From assembly GCA_937892525.1 (NCBI GenBank), contig CALAEV010000005.1, positions 1-64,000 of the forward strand: a DNA stretch of 64,000 nucleotides, given 5' to 3'. Made by a program: the position numbers and the translations under genes. The notes under the pieces were generated by a model, which was not told the DNA's origin, did no database searches, and was given only the letters and a program-made list of their open reading frames with translations. The stretch's first letter is position 1. Every line of letters starts with the position of its first letter. Source of the DNA: an uncultured Clostridia bacterium (GTDB taxonomy: Bacteria; Bacillota; Clostridia; Oscillospirales; Acutalibacteraceae). Below are positions 15,937 through 24,212 of the stretch, piece after piece.

Positions 15937-16481
15937 TTCTGTTTTACCCCCTTGATTTTATTATAAGCAATACCAATCACAGCACCGAAAATTACAAGCA
16001 AAATCGGTGTGATATCAAACACAAAACAAGCAATCAAGCCAATTATAAAAAGCACCACCGACATTACATTAACAAGACTTTTTTTGCCAAGTGTAATAAC
16101 TGTATGTGAAAGAAGTGCGCAAACAATTGCGTTAATACCTGTAAGTGCAGACGCAACTATTGGATAATCCATAAAATTCTGTAAAACAGATGCTATTATT
16201 GTGATAATTATTATTGACGGCGTTACCATTCCGAGGGTTGAGAAAATTCCACCTAACACACCTGCCTGATAATAGCCGATAAATGTAGCAGTATTTACTG
16301 CGATAATACCAGGTGTGCATTGACCAACTGCATAGTAGTCTAAAAGTTCTTCTTCAGTTGCCCATTTTTTCTTTTCTACTATCTCTTTTGTAAGCAGTGG
16401 TAACATTGTAAGACCACCACCAAAGGTTATACTGCCTATTTTTGCAAACGTCAAAAATAAGCTTAGTAATTTTTTAACCAT
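15933..16481 (-). CDS. Chromate transporter, short CHR subunit 1
   Basis: A 182-residue half-size CHR protein with FAKIGSITFGGGLTMLPLL at the N-terminus and GQCTPGIIAVNTATFIGY in the middle, and about five to six membrane segments. It is the first of the overlapping pair and probably the partner subunit of the next gene. AGAGGA lies 8 nt before the ATG. It follows the cyclase-family gene by 41 nt, and no terminator separates them. Confidence 0.93.
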   Translation of the reverse strand: MVKKLLSLFLTFAKIGSITFGGGLTMLPLLTKEIVEKKKWATEEELLDYYAVGQCTPGIIAVNTATFIGYYQAGVLGGIFSTLGMVTPSIIIITIIASVLQNFMDYPIVASALTGINAIVCALLSHTVITLGKKSLVNVMSVVLFIIGLIACFVFDITPILLVIFGAVIGIAYNKIKGVKQK

Positions 16482-16522
16482 TGTGTTTTCCTCTTTATTT
16501 TATGTTTTAGATGATTTTTAAC

Positions 16523-17131
16523 TTATTTCTGTTCCCCACTCCAGAAAATGAAATCTGACACAAGCATTGCCCTTACAGGAGAAGCTTCTGCCCCACTGAT
16601 TTTAATGGGAGCTGCCACCAAAAAGTATTTACCAGGGTCAACATTTTCTAAATCAAGATTTTCAAGCAATGCAATATTATCTACAAAGAACATACGGTGT
16701 GTTCTGCCGTCGCTCCCCTCTGGCTCAACGCTCAATGAATCTGTTCCTACAAGAGTGTACCCTAAGTATGACAACTCTGATGCTGCAGATTCGTGAAAAA
16801 CTGCTTTACCGTGACTTTTTATAAGTATTCTTGTTGCATTTCTTGGGAAATATTCCTCAACAAATGCGCCTGTTATAAATTCTTCTTTAACCTCAACAAC
16901 TACACAAGGTCCCATAAACACTTCAGGGTCGAATTCTGTAATGTCATTACCATTAGGTAAAAAGTGCAAAGGTGCATCCATATGCGTTCCATTGTGTAAA
17001 CACATACTGATTTTTCCAAGATTATACTCACAACTATCACTAATCGTTCTTACCATTTCAATATTAGGCATTGGGTCTCCTGGATAGACCTCACAAGTCA
17101 TAACATCTTTTGAAATATCAATAATTTTCAT
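16523..17131 (-). CDS. Cyclase-family hydrolase, kynurenine-formamidase-like
   Basis: A 202-residue metal-dependent hydrolase of the cyclase/KynB family. The metal-binding motif HNGTHMDAPLHFL (about 46-58) is intact, and FFVDNIALLENLDL plus FLVAAPIKISGAEASPVRAM complete the family pattern. Some relatives hydrolyse N-formylkynurenine. No tryptophan-degradation genes are nearby, so the substrate stays open. The ATG has GGGGTG 5 nt upstream. It heads a minus-strand group running through the chromate transporters and rlmD. Confidence 0.88.
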   Translation of the reverse strand: MKIIDISKDVMTCEVYPGDPMPNIEMVRTISDSCEYNLGKISMCLHNGTHMDAPLHFLPNGNDITEFDPEVFMGPCVVVEVKEEFITGAFVEEYFPRNATRILIKSHGKAVFHESAASELSYLGYTLVGTDSLSVEPEGSDGRTHRMFFVDNIALLENLDLENVDPGKYFLVAAPIKISGAEASPVRAMLVSDFIFWSGEQK

Positions 17132-17158
17132 TACATCACCCCAAAATTTTATAAATTC

Positions 17159-17188
17159 ATTTTAGCATATACTATATCTTTCTGTAAA
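17159..17188 (-). promoter_or_regulatory. Candidate sigma-A promoter for the cyclase-CHR-rlmD group
   Basis: TTTACA (17183-17188) and TAAAAT (17159-17164) with an 18-bp spacer. The -35 box lies inside the 3' end of rlmA. Confidence 0.5.
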
Positions 17189-17978
17189 CAAGAAAGTCAA
17201 AATGGATTTCTGTTGTAAAGCCACCACTTTTACGAATTTTTTCTTCTGCACCAAGCTCGGTTTTGAAATAATAAGGTGTCATTTTGAAAAGGTTTACACC
17301 CATTTCACTATCTACAGTTATTACATTTTTAATTGTATGTCTTTCTACAAATTCAAAGCCATCATATTCCGTATGCTTTTCGACCTTTTCGTAAACATTT
17401 TCATAAAGGAGTTCTTTTAAGCCCATTAAATGATTTTTACCCGGCACAGCGTATATAAGATAGCCACCATTTTTCAGCACTCTTGCAGTTTCACTTTCTA
17501 CCATAGGTGCAAAAATGTTGATTGCCAAATCAAATGCCTTATCTGCAACAGGCATATTAAAACAGCTACCTACTGCAAAGTTGCCTTTTTTATATTTTGC
17601 CGATGCAAACCGAACTGCTTCTTTAGAAATATCAAATCCATATAAATCGTAGTTAAATTTTAACCTATCTAAAAAACCGTCATAATACCCTTCACCACAA
17701 CCACAGTCAATAATAGATATTTTTTGACTATTGGTAAAAGTAGAGTTGATTATCTCAATCAGTTTTTCTGCAAAGCAATCATAATTTCCACTTTCAAGAA
17801 ACTCACGACGAGATAAAACCATATCTTTTGAGTCGCCTGGGTTGTCAGAGTGTTTTTTATTGACTGGCAACAAGTTCACATACCCTTGTTTTGCAATATC
17901 AAAAGAATGGTTATTCTCGCAACGATATGTTTTACCGTCAATATTCAGTTTTGATTTGCAAATTGGACAAATGAACAT
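17172..17978 (-). CDS. rlmA: 23S rRNA (guanine-N1) methyltransferase, RlmA
   Basis: A SAM-dependent methyltransferase for a hairpin guanine of 23S rRNA. The N-terminal zinc site CPICKS plus CENNH (four ligands) is followed by SFDIAKQGYVNLL, then GDSKDMVLSRREFLESGNY, both hallmark RlmA stretches. The SAM motif is IIDCGCGEGYYDGF. A GTG at 17987 is in frame, but AGGTGG lies 5 nt before the ATG at 17978, which is used here (268 aa). The ribosome site abuts the T-run of the leuS terminator, leaving no room for a separate promoter between them. Confidence 0.92.
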   Translation of the reverse strand: MFICPICKSKLNIDGKTYRCENNHSFDIAKQGYVNLLPVNKKHSDNPGDSKDMVLSRREFLESGNYDCFAEKLIEIINSTFTNSQKISIIDCGCGEGYYDGFLDRLKFNYDLYGFDISKEAVRFASAKYKKGNFAVGSCFNMPVADKAFDLAINIFAPMVESETARVLKNGGYLIYAVPGKNHLMGLKELLYENVYEKVEKHTEYDGFEFVERHTIKNVITVDSEMGVNLFKMTPYYFKTELGAEEKIRKSGGFTTEIHFDFLVYRKI

Positions 17979-17989
17979 ATTTTCCACCT

Positions 17990-18022
17990 AAAAAACAGTG
18001 GTAGAGTTAGTCCCTCCACCAC
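17990..18022 (-). terminator. Terminator after leuS, abutting rlmA
   Basis: GTGGTAGAG (17998-18006) pairs with CTCCACCAC (18014-18022) with one mismatch and a 7-nt loop. A six-T run follows on the minus strand. The T-run merges into the rlmA ribosome site, so some readthrough may feed rlmA. Confidence 0.8.
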
Positions 18023-18033
18023 CGTTAATATTT

Positions 18034-20442
18034 TTATTTTGCAACGATATTTACAAGCTTGCCTTTAACATAAATTTCTTTAATAATGTTTTTGCCGTCA
18101 AGCTCTGCTGCAACTTTTTCATCTGCTTTTGCGAGTGCAATTGCTTCTGCTTGCTCAATATCTGCAGGCACATTGAGTTTTGCACGGATTTTACCGTTAA
18201 TCTGAACAACGATTTCAATTGTTTCGTCAATGCACTTTGCCTCATCATAAGTTGGCCATTCGCCGTCAGCAGCAATCATTTTGCCGTAACCACAAGTTTC
18301 CCACATTTCTTCTGTAACGTGAGGAGCAAATGGGTTGACAAGCAATAAGAGGGCTTTAAGCTCTGCCTTATTGATTGAGCCCTTTGTATAAATTGCATTA
18401 AGAAGTGTCATAAGTGCTGCAATAGCAGTATTGTACTTAAGAGCTTCAATATCTTCTGTTACTTTTTTGATTGTCTTATGGAATGAAGATGAGAGTTCTT
18501 TTGAGAATTCGTCGCCATCTACAAGGATTTCCTGAAGATTCCAGATTCTGTCAACAAATCTCTTACAACCCTTAACTGAATTTTCTGACCAAGGAGCTGC
18601 CTGCTCGTAGTCACCCATAAAGAGTACGTAAGTACGAAGAACATCAGCACCAAATACGTCAACAACTTCGTTAGGGTCGATAACGTTACCACGAGATTTA
18701 CTCATTTTAACGCCGTCAGGACCAAGAATAAGACCCTGAGCAGTTCTCTTTGCATAAGGCTCTGCGCATGGTACTGCACCAATGTCATAAAGGAACTTAT
18801 GCCAGAAACGAGAGTAAATAAGGTGACGAGTAACATGCTCCATACCACCGTTGTACCAGTCAACAGGCATCCAGTAGTTAAGTTTATCCATATCTGCGAG
18901 TGCATTGTCGTTGTGTGGGTCAATGTATCTTAAGAAATACCATGATGAACCTGCCCACTGTGGCATTGTGTCAGTTTCTCTCTTTGCATCTCCACCACAT
19001 TTTGGGCACTTACAATTTACATAAGACTCAATCTTTGCAAGTGGGCTTTCGCCATCTGTACCCGGTTCAAAGTTTTCAACTTCAGGAAGTCTTAGTGGGA
19101 GTTCTTCATAAGGCACAGCAACCATACCACACTTTTCACAGTGAACAATAGGGATTGGCTCGCCCCAATAACGCTGACGGTTAAACGCCCAGTCCTTCAT
19201 CTTGTACTGTACGCCACCTTCACCGATGCCTTTTTCTTGTAAGAAATCAATCATTTTTGCGATTGATTCTTTCTTGTTATCAACACCGTTAAGGAAATCA
19301 GAGTTAACCATTTCGCCGTCGCCTGCATAAGCTGCTTCGTCGATATTACCACCCTTGATAACCTCGATAATGTCAATACCGAATTTCTTTGCGAAGTCAT
19401 AGTCACGGTCGTCGTGTGCAGGCACAGCCATAATAGCACCTGTACCATATCCCATCATAACATAGTCAGATATGTAGATTGGAATGTCTTTACCATTTAC
19501 AGGATTCTTTGCTGTAATGCCTGCAATCTTAACACCTGTCTTGTCTTTAACAAGTTGTGTGCGTTCAAACTCTGTTTTCTTTGCACATTCTGTTCTATAT
19601 GCAAGAATTTCGTCCATATTAGAAATCTTGTCAGCATATTTATCGATAATTGGGTGTTCAGGTGCCATAACCATAAATGTTACGCCAAAAAGAGTATCAG
19701 GACGAGTTGTGTAAATCTTTAATTCTTCAGGGATTTCGTTAAGCGCGAAATTTACGAATGCACCACGTGATTTACCAATCCAGTTAACCTGCTGAAGTTT
19801 GATATTTGGAAGATAGTCAACATCCTGAAGACCTTCAAGAAGTTTATCTGCATACTCTGTAATTCTTAAGTACCAAACATCCTTTGACTTCTGCACAACG
19901 TCACTATGACAAATATCACACTTACCACCCTGAGAGTCTTCATTTGAAAGAACAACCTTGCAAGATGGGCAGTAGTTAACTAATGTCTTATCACGGAAAG
20001 CAAGTCCGTTTTCAAACATTTTAAGGAAAATCCACTGTGTCCATTTATAGTACTTATCGTCAGTTGTGTCAACTACTCTTGAATAGTCAAATGAGAAACC
20101 AACACGTTTTAACTGACTTGTGAACTTTTCAATGTTCATATCAGTTACTTTTCTTGGGTGAATACCTGTTTTGATTGCATAGTTTTCAGTTGGAAGACCG
20201 TATGCGTCAAAACCGATTGGGAAAAGCACATTGTAGCCTTGGAGTCTGCGTTTTCTTGAAACTACTTCAAGACCTGAATATGCCTTGATATGACCAACGT
20301 GCATACCTGCGCCTGATGGGTAAGGGAATTCAACAAGACCATAGAATTTTGGCTTGTCAGAATTATCTTGTGCCTCAAAAACTTTTGCTTCTTCCCATTT
20401 CTGTTGCCACTTTTGTTCGGTGGCTTTAAAATCGTAATTCAT
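18034..20442 (-). CDS. leuS: Leucyl-tRNA synthetase
   Basis: Class Ia synthetase of 802 residues, the normal bacterial length. It has the HIGH-equivalent in PYPSGAGMHVGHIKAYSG (about 37-54), a zinc-knuckle pair (NYCPSCK / CDICH), an editing domain with TTRPDTLFGVTFMV and GYGTGAIMAVPAHDDRD, and the KMSKSRGNV loop in the catalytic domain. It is the last gene of the infC-to-leuS co-directional block, 35 nt after rsfS. I looked for a T-box leader upstream and there is no room for one, so leucine control would have to act elsewhere. Confidence 0.98.
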   Translation of the reverse strand: MNYDFKATEQKWQQKWEEAKVFEAQDNSDKPKFYGLVEFPYPSGAGMHVGHIKAYSGLEVVSRKRRLQGYNVLFPIGFDAYGLPTENYAIKTGIHPRKVTDMNIEKFTSQLKRVGFSFDYSRVVDTTDDKYYKWTQWIFLKMFENGLAFRDKTLVNYCPSCKVVLSNEDSQGGKCDICHSDVVQKSKDVWYLRITEYADKLLEGLQDVDYLPNIKLQQVNWIGKSRGAFVNFALNEIPEELKIYTTRPDTLFGVTFMVMAPEHPIIDKYADKISNMDEILAYRTECAKKTEFERTQLVKDKTGVKIAGITAKNPVNGKDIPIYISDYVMMGYGTGAIMAVPAHDDRDYDFAKKFGIDIIEVIKGGNIDEAAYAGDGEMVNSDFLNGVDNKKESIAKMIDFLQEKGIGEGGVQYKMKDWAFNRQRYWGEPIPIVHCEKCGMVAVPYEELPLRLPEVENFEPGTDGESPLAKIESYVNCKCPKCGGDAKRETDTMPQWAGSSWYFLRYIDPHNDNALADMDKLNYWMPVDWYNGGMEHVTRHLIYSRFWHKFLYDIGAVPCAEPYAKRTAQGLILGPDGVKMSKSRGNVIDPNEVVDVFGADVLRTYVLFMGDYEQAAPWSENSVKGCKRFVDRIWNLQEILVDGDEFSKELSSSFHKTIKKVTEDIEALKYNTAIAALMTLLNAIYTKGSINKAELKALLLLVNPFAPHVTEEMWETCGYGKMIAADGEWPTYDEAKCIDETIEIVVQINGKIRAKLNVPADIEQAEAIALAKADEKVAAELDGKNIIKEIYVKGKLVNIVAK

Positions 20443-20477
20443 ATATATAACCTTCTTTAAAGAGATTTTTTACTTAT

Positions 20478-20831
20478 TTATTCTGTAACTATTGAACTGA
20501 TGTCGTACTCATTTGCATCTGCCCACAAATGCTCCAAGCTATATAATTCGCGTTGGTCAGGTGTGAAGAGATGAACAACAACTGTACCGTAGTCTAAAAG
20601 AATCCAGCCAGTTGATTTACCCTCAACATTTCTTGGCTCAACGCCTTGTTTTGTGAGTGTATCCTGAACTTCGTCAGACAATGCACGAATATGAGTGCCT
20701 GAAGTACCTGTTGCGATTACAAAATAATCGGCAACTGATGTAAGTTCAGTAATTTCAAGTGATTTTATATTAGTTGCTTTCTTATTATCGAGTGTAGCAA
20801 CAATATTTTTCATAAGTTCTGTTCTGTCCAT
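20478..20831 (-). CDS. rsfS: Ribosomal silencing factor RsfS
   Basis: A 117-residue member of the RsfS/YbeB/Iojap family, which binds ribosomal protein L14 and blocks subunit joining. The core reads SVADYFVIATGTSGTHIRAL, then STGWILLDYGTVVVHLF and YSLEHLWADA. A longer in-frame reading exists upstream to 20954, but it lies inside yqeK and does not match the family. The ATG at 20831 begins 1 nt after the yqeK stop, giving the usual length. The yqeK-rsfS-leuS order is common in Firmicutes. Confidence 0.95.
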   Translation of the reverse strand: MDRTELMKNIVATLDNKKATNIKSLEITELTSVADYFVIATGTSGTHIRALSDEVQDTLTKQGVEPRNVEGKSTGWILLDYGTVVVHLFTPDQRELYSLEHLWADANEYDISSIVTE

Positions 20832-20832
20832 A

Positions 20833-21411
20833 TTATTTAATAATCCTTTCTGCAAGAAAATTAAATGCTTTAACTGTATCAATGTGTATAGGTCTGCATT
20901 TTTTTGCATTGTCTTCAATAGTGAATGAAAGCCCACGAAGACAAGTTTTATCAAGACTTTCTTCTGCTAACGCTCTCACTTCTAAAATATCAGGGTATTC
21001 ACGGTCTTCTGAAGTCAGGTCAGCAACATAGATAATCTTTTCAAGTAATGTCATATCTTCTTTGCCGGTTGTGTGCCAACGAACTGCTGAAAGAATGTCT
21101 TTGTCAGTAACATTCAACTCTTTTCGAAGAAAAACTTCACCTGCTATTGCGTGAAGTGTAACTGTAATGTTCTTTTCGCTTTCAGTTAAGACTTGACCAT
21201 CGCCTTCAATGAGTTCAAGCATTTTTTCTACAGGCTCATATCTCATAATATCGTGAATAAGTCCTGCCGTATATGCTTTGTTTTGGTCACCACCAAAAAT
21301 TTCAGCTAAATGCTTTGCCTGTTCGGCAACACAAATTGAATGATACAGTCTTTGTGGCGTTAAACGAGTTTTAAGAATTTCAAGAAATTCAACGTTTCTT
21401 TCCGTATCCAT
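20833..21411 (-). CDS. yqeK: HD-domain Ap4A hydrolase YqeK
   Basis: A 192-residue HD-superfamily protein of the YqeK type, which in Firmicutes symmetrically splits diadenosine tetraphosphate. Motifs are YHSICVAEQAKHLAEIF, GLIHDIMR (the HD pair), TLHAIAGEVFL, HTTGKEDMTLLEKIIYVADL and EDREYP. An in-frame reading extends to 21456 inside nadD; the ATG at 21411 (MDTERNVEF) is preferred. It overlaps nadD by 23 nt, and nadD-yqeK-rsfS is a classic operon order. Confidence 0.93.
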   Translation of the reverse strand: MDTERNVEFLEILKTRLTPQRLYHSICVAEQAKHLAEIFGGDQNKAYTAGLIHDIMRYEPVEKMLELIEGDGQVLTESEKNITVTLHAIAGEVFLRKELNVTDKDILSAVRWHTTGKEDMTLLEKIIYVADLTSEDREYPDILEVRALAEESLDKTCLRGLSFTIEDNAKKCRPIHIDTVKAFNFLAERIIK

Positions 21412-22018
21412 AAAGTTTGTGAGTCTCCATATATTCAATGATTTCTGGGTCAACAATTCCGTAAATGCTCTTACCGTTTGTTATTCTGTCACGGATTTCG
21501 CTTGAGCTTACCTCATAAGCATCTAAAAGTGAGATATGTATATTCTTACCGTCAAGTTTAGGCATATACACACCTAACTGTTCAAAAGCATAAGCACGAA
21601 GTTTTTGAATATTTTCAGCATTGTCGCGTGATGCAACACAAATTGTGCACTTTTCTAAAAGTTCCTTATGCTTATACCATTTATGGAAGATAAGGAACAT
21701 ATCTGAACCGATTATCAAATACAAATCGTCATTTGGATATTTCTGCTTTAACTCGTTGACAGTGAAAATAGTGTAACTGTCTGTTGCTCGGTCCATTTCC
21801 ATAGTACTGATTTCAAACTTTGGATTATTGAACGCGATTTTACACATAGCAAGACGGTCACGATTATCTGCTAAATCGTCACAACGCTTATGTGTTGGCA
21901 CTTTGTTTGGAATGATAATAACTTTATCAAGTTCCAACTCCTCTGCCATTTTATTAATCATTCTCACATGTCCCTTGTGTGGAGGATTAAATGTTCCACC
22001 GAAAATACCTATTTTCAT
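21389..22018 (-). CDS. nadD: Nicotinate-nucleotide adenylyltransferase
   Basis: NAD biosynthesis enzyme converting nicotinate mononucleotide and ATP to deamido-NAD. The N-terminus IGIFGGTFNPPHKGHV carries the nucleotidyltransferase HxGH motif. YLIIGSDMFLIFHKWYKHKELL and EVSSSEIRDRI (the ISSTxIR motif variant) confirm the family. The 209-residue length is normal. Its start overlaps the yhbY stop by 4 nt. Confidence 0.96.
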   Translation of the reverse strand: MKIGIFGGTFNPPHKGHVRMINKMAEELELDKVIIIPNKVPTHKRCDDLADNRDRLAMCKIAFNNPKFEISTMEMDRATDSYTIFTVNELKQKYPNDDLYLIIGSDMFLIFHKWYKHKELLEKCTICVASRDNAENIQKLRAYAFEQLGVYMPKLDGKNIHISLLDAYEVSSSEIRDRITNGKSIYGIVDPEIIEYMETHKLYGYGKKR

Positions 22019-22320
22019 TTTTTCTTCGCCTTCTTTTTGTCGTCTTTGTGAAGTTCAGGGTTGTAACGATAGAAAATCATACTGCCACCAATTACACCAA
22101 CGCAATCGCTATTTGTTGCTTCAGCAAGCTTTTGTGCGATTTCTTTTGGTTTTTCAGGGCTTGTTTCTAAAAGCACTTTGATTTTAATAAGTTCGCGTGC
22201 TTTAAGTGCATCATCAGTTTGTTTAATAAGGGCATCTGAAATTCCACCCTTACCAACTTGAAATAATGCCTGAAGAGAGTTTGCCTGACCTCTCCAATAT
22301 GCTCTTTCTTTACTTGTCAT
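22015..22320 (-). CDS. yhbY: YhbY-type CRM-domain RNA-binding protein
   Basis: A 101-residue single CRM (KH-like) domain protein that binds pre-50S ribosomes in other bacteria. LFQVGKGGISDALIKQTDDAL and ARELIKIKVL are the CRM signature, and GGSMIFYRYNPE closes the domain. The C-terminal KKDDKKKAKKK-like basic tail suits RNA binding. It lies 5 nt after rdgB and overlaps nadD by 4 nt. Confidence 0.93.
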   Translation of the reverse strand: MTSKERAYWRGQANSLQALFQVGKGGISDALIKQTDDALKARELIKIKVLLETSPEKPKEIAQKLAEATNSDCVGVIGGSMIFYRYNPELHKDDKKKAKKK

Positions 22321-22325
22321 AAATT

Positions 22326-22919
22326 CTATTCTCCTAAATATTTTGGAAGTTCTTCTACAAATTTTCTAAGTGCGTTGCCACGGTGACTTACTTTGTCTTT
22401 TTCTTCTGCTGAAAGTTCGCCGAATGTTTTGTCGCCTACAAGGAATACAGGGTCGTAACCGAAACCACCGTTACCTTGTACTTCGTGTGCAATTACTCCT
22501 TCGCAAGTGCCACGGACTGTGAAACTTCTGCCGTCAGGGAAACAACAACATACACAACTTACAAATCGTGCAGTTCTTTCGCTATCAGGCACATCTTTCA
22601 TAAGGTTTAACAGTTTTTCGTTGTTTTTAGCGTCGTTTCCGTGTTCACCACCAAAACGAGCAGAGTAAACACCAGGCGCACCGTCAAGAAAGTCAACCAT
22701 AAGTCCTGAATCGTCTGCCACACAGACCATTCCACTTTCTTTACAACCACTGTCTGCCTTTAAGAAAGCATTTTCTTCAAATGTTGTGCCTGTTTCTTCT
22801 ACATCTGAAAGTTCAATACCTGCCATATCAGCAGTAAGTACATTTATTCCTAATGGGGCAAGAATTCTTTGTAATTCTGCCTGCTTTTTCATATTATGAG
22901 TTGCGATTAAAAAGTCCAA
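22326..22919 (-). CDS. rdgB: XTP/dITP diphosphatase (RdgB/HAM1 family)
   Basis: House-cleaning pyrophosphatase that removes non-canonical purine nucleotides such as XTP and dITP. The N-terminus FLIATHNMKKQAEL, then VCVADDSGLMVDFLDGAPGV, GYDPVF and VSHRGNALRKF match the family. The start is TTG: the conserved FLIATHN motif needs initiation here and AGGGG lies about 6 nt upstream. The first 26 nt overlap the 3' end of ftsY, whose codons for the C-terminal FFGLFNRNS are thus read in two frames. Confidence 0.94.
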   Translation of the reverse strand: MDFLIATHNMKKQAELQRILAPLGINVLTADMAGIELSDVEETGTTFEENAFLKADSGCKESGMVCVADDSGLMVDFLDGAPGVYSARFGGEHGNDAKNNEKLLNLMKDVPDSERTARFVSCVCCCFPDGRSFTVRGTCEGVIAHEVQGNGGFGYDPVFLVGDKTFGELSAEEKDKVSHRGNALRKFVEELPKYLGE

Positions 22920-24045
22920 AGAATCCCCTTCTCTTCTTTTCTTCTTTTGGTTCGGAGTCAGAAGTTATCTCTTCTTCCTGTTCCAATCCTGTGTTATCTG
23001 TTTCGGAAGTTTCTTCAACTGTTCCACCGTTTTCATCGGTGTTTTCTTCTTGTAAAAGATTTTCATCAATGTTTTCGTATTTTTCTTGACTCTCTTCACT
23101 AATTTCAAGTTGAATATCCTCCTCTTCTTTATAATCAATCTTGTCAAACAAGCCGTCTGCAAATGCTTCCGGTTTGAATGGTTGCAAGTCGTCAATCTGT
23201 TCGCCTACGCCAATAAACTTAACAGGAATGCCAAGTTCATTCTTGATAGCCAACACAACACCACCACGAGCAGTACCATCAAGTTTTGTAAGTACAATGC
23301 CTGTAATATCGGCAACACTCTTAAATTCGCGTGCCTGATTAACTGCATTCTGACCTGTTGTTGCGTCAAGCACTAAAAGTACTTCACGGTCAGAGTATGG
23401 TAATTCACGGTCAATAACGCGGTAAATCTTATTAAGCTCGTCCATAAGATTTTTCTTATTGTGAAGTCGACCGGCAGTATCAATAATGATAATTTCGCTG
23501 TCTCTTGCCTTTGCCGCACTGATTGTATCAAAAACTACTGCGGCAGGGTCTGCACCCTCTTTATGCTTAACAATATCAACACCTGAACGGTCAGCCCAGA
23601 TTTGTAACTGGTCAATAGCAGCAGCACGGAAAGTATCAGCAGCGCCAAGAATTACGCTCTTGCCTTGTGCTTTATACATAGCAGCCATTTTACCGATTGT
23701 TGTAGTCTTACCAACACCGTTTACACCAATTACAAGAATGACTGACGGAACTGTGATAAGCCCCATATCCTCGCCACCATAAAGCATATCTGCAACGATT
23801 GTTTTAATCTGTTTGCGGATTGCCTCAGAGCCTTTTATTTTGCCTTTTGAAACTTCTTCACGAAGTTTTTCTGTAATTTCAACGGCAGTTGTAACACCAA
23901 CGTCACCCATAACAAGAATTTCTTCAAGTTCGGTATAAAGGTCGTCAGTTACCTCGTCGAAACTATCGAGCATATCGTCAATAGCCCCTGCCATTTTATT
24001 TCTTGTCTTTGTAAGACCAAAATTGATTTTTTTGAAAATTCCCAT
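22894..24045 (-). CDS. ftsY: Signal recognition particle receptor FtsY with acidic C-terminal tail
   Basis: SRP-receptor GTPase that docks ribosome-SRP complexes at the membrane. The NG domain spans residues about 1-303, with Walker A GVNGVGKTTT (107-116), DTFRAAA, DTAGR and TKLDG. Unusually, the acidic region lies after the G domain: residues 306-368 are Glu/Asp-rich and the protein ends KKRRGFFGLFNRNS. Typical FtsY carries such a region at the N-terminus, which here is only the short amphipathic MGIFKKINFGLTKTRNK. The 3' end overlaps rdgB. AAGGG lies 8 nt before the ATG. Confidence 0.96.
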   Translation of the reverse strand: MGIFKKINFGLTKTRNKMAGAIDDMLDSFDEVTDDLYTELEEILVMGDVGVTTAVEITEKLREEVSKGKIKGSEAIRKQIKTIVADMLYGGEDMGLITVPSVILVIGVNGVGKTTTIGKMAAMYKAQGKSVILGAADTFRAAAIDQLQIWADRSGVDIVKHKEGADPAAVVFDTISAAKARDSEIIIIDTAGRLHNKKNLMDELNKIYRVIDRELPYSDREVLLVLDATTGQNAVNQAREFKSVADITGIVLTKLDGTARGGVVLAIKNELGIPVKFIGVGEQIDDLQPFKPEAFADGLFDKIDYKEEEDIQLEISEESQEKYENIDENLLQEENTDENGGTVEETSETDNTGLEQEEEITSDSEPKEEKKRRGFFGLFNRNS

Positions 24046-24069
24046 AATAATTTCCCTTTATTTTGTTTT

Positions 24070-24093
24070 CGGGCGATTCGTGAGTCGCCCCTA
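24070..24093. repeat. Short palindrome with CCCCTAC tail
   Basis: GGGCGATTcgtgAGTCGCCC followed by CTAC, closely matching a hairpin in the 11259-11336 repeat. It lies just downstream of the larger palindrome and upstream of ftsY. Confidence 0.6.
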
Positions 24094-24113
24094 CATTTGC
24101 ATTTTCTGTCGTA

Positions 24114-24212
24114 GCTTAAATTTTGCTTATATTGTGCTTTTTTGCGATGGCGAAGTGTATGTAGATACACGAGTTACCGTCGCGAAAAAGTGCAAGATAA
24201 GTGAAATTAAGC
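24114..24212. repeat. Long imperfect palindrome (MITE-like) at the smc stop codon
   Basis: The arms begin and end with GCTTAA/TTAAGC and pair over about 45 nt with scattered mismatches around a GTAG-like centre. It contains no ORF. Its right end supplies the smc TAA stop (24207-24209). It could act as a transcript-stabilising or weak terminating hairpin between smc and ftsY, or be a non-autonomous mobile element. Confidence 0.65.

Noticed and set aside
20443..20477. T-box leader of leuS
   Set aside because: Only 35 nt separate rsfS and leuS and no specifier or T-box motif is visible.
20832..20954. N-terminal extension of rsfS
   Set aside because: It lies inside yqeK, does not match RsfS proteins, and the ATG at 20831 gives the standard length.
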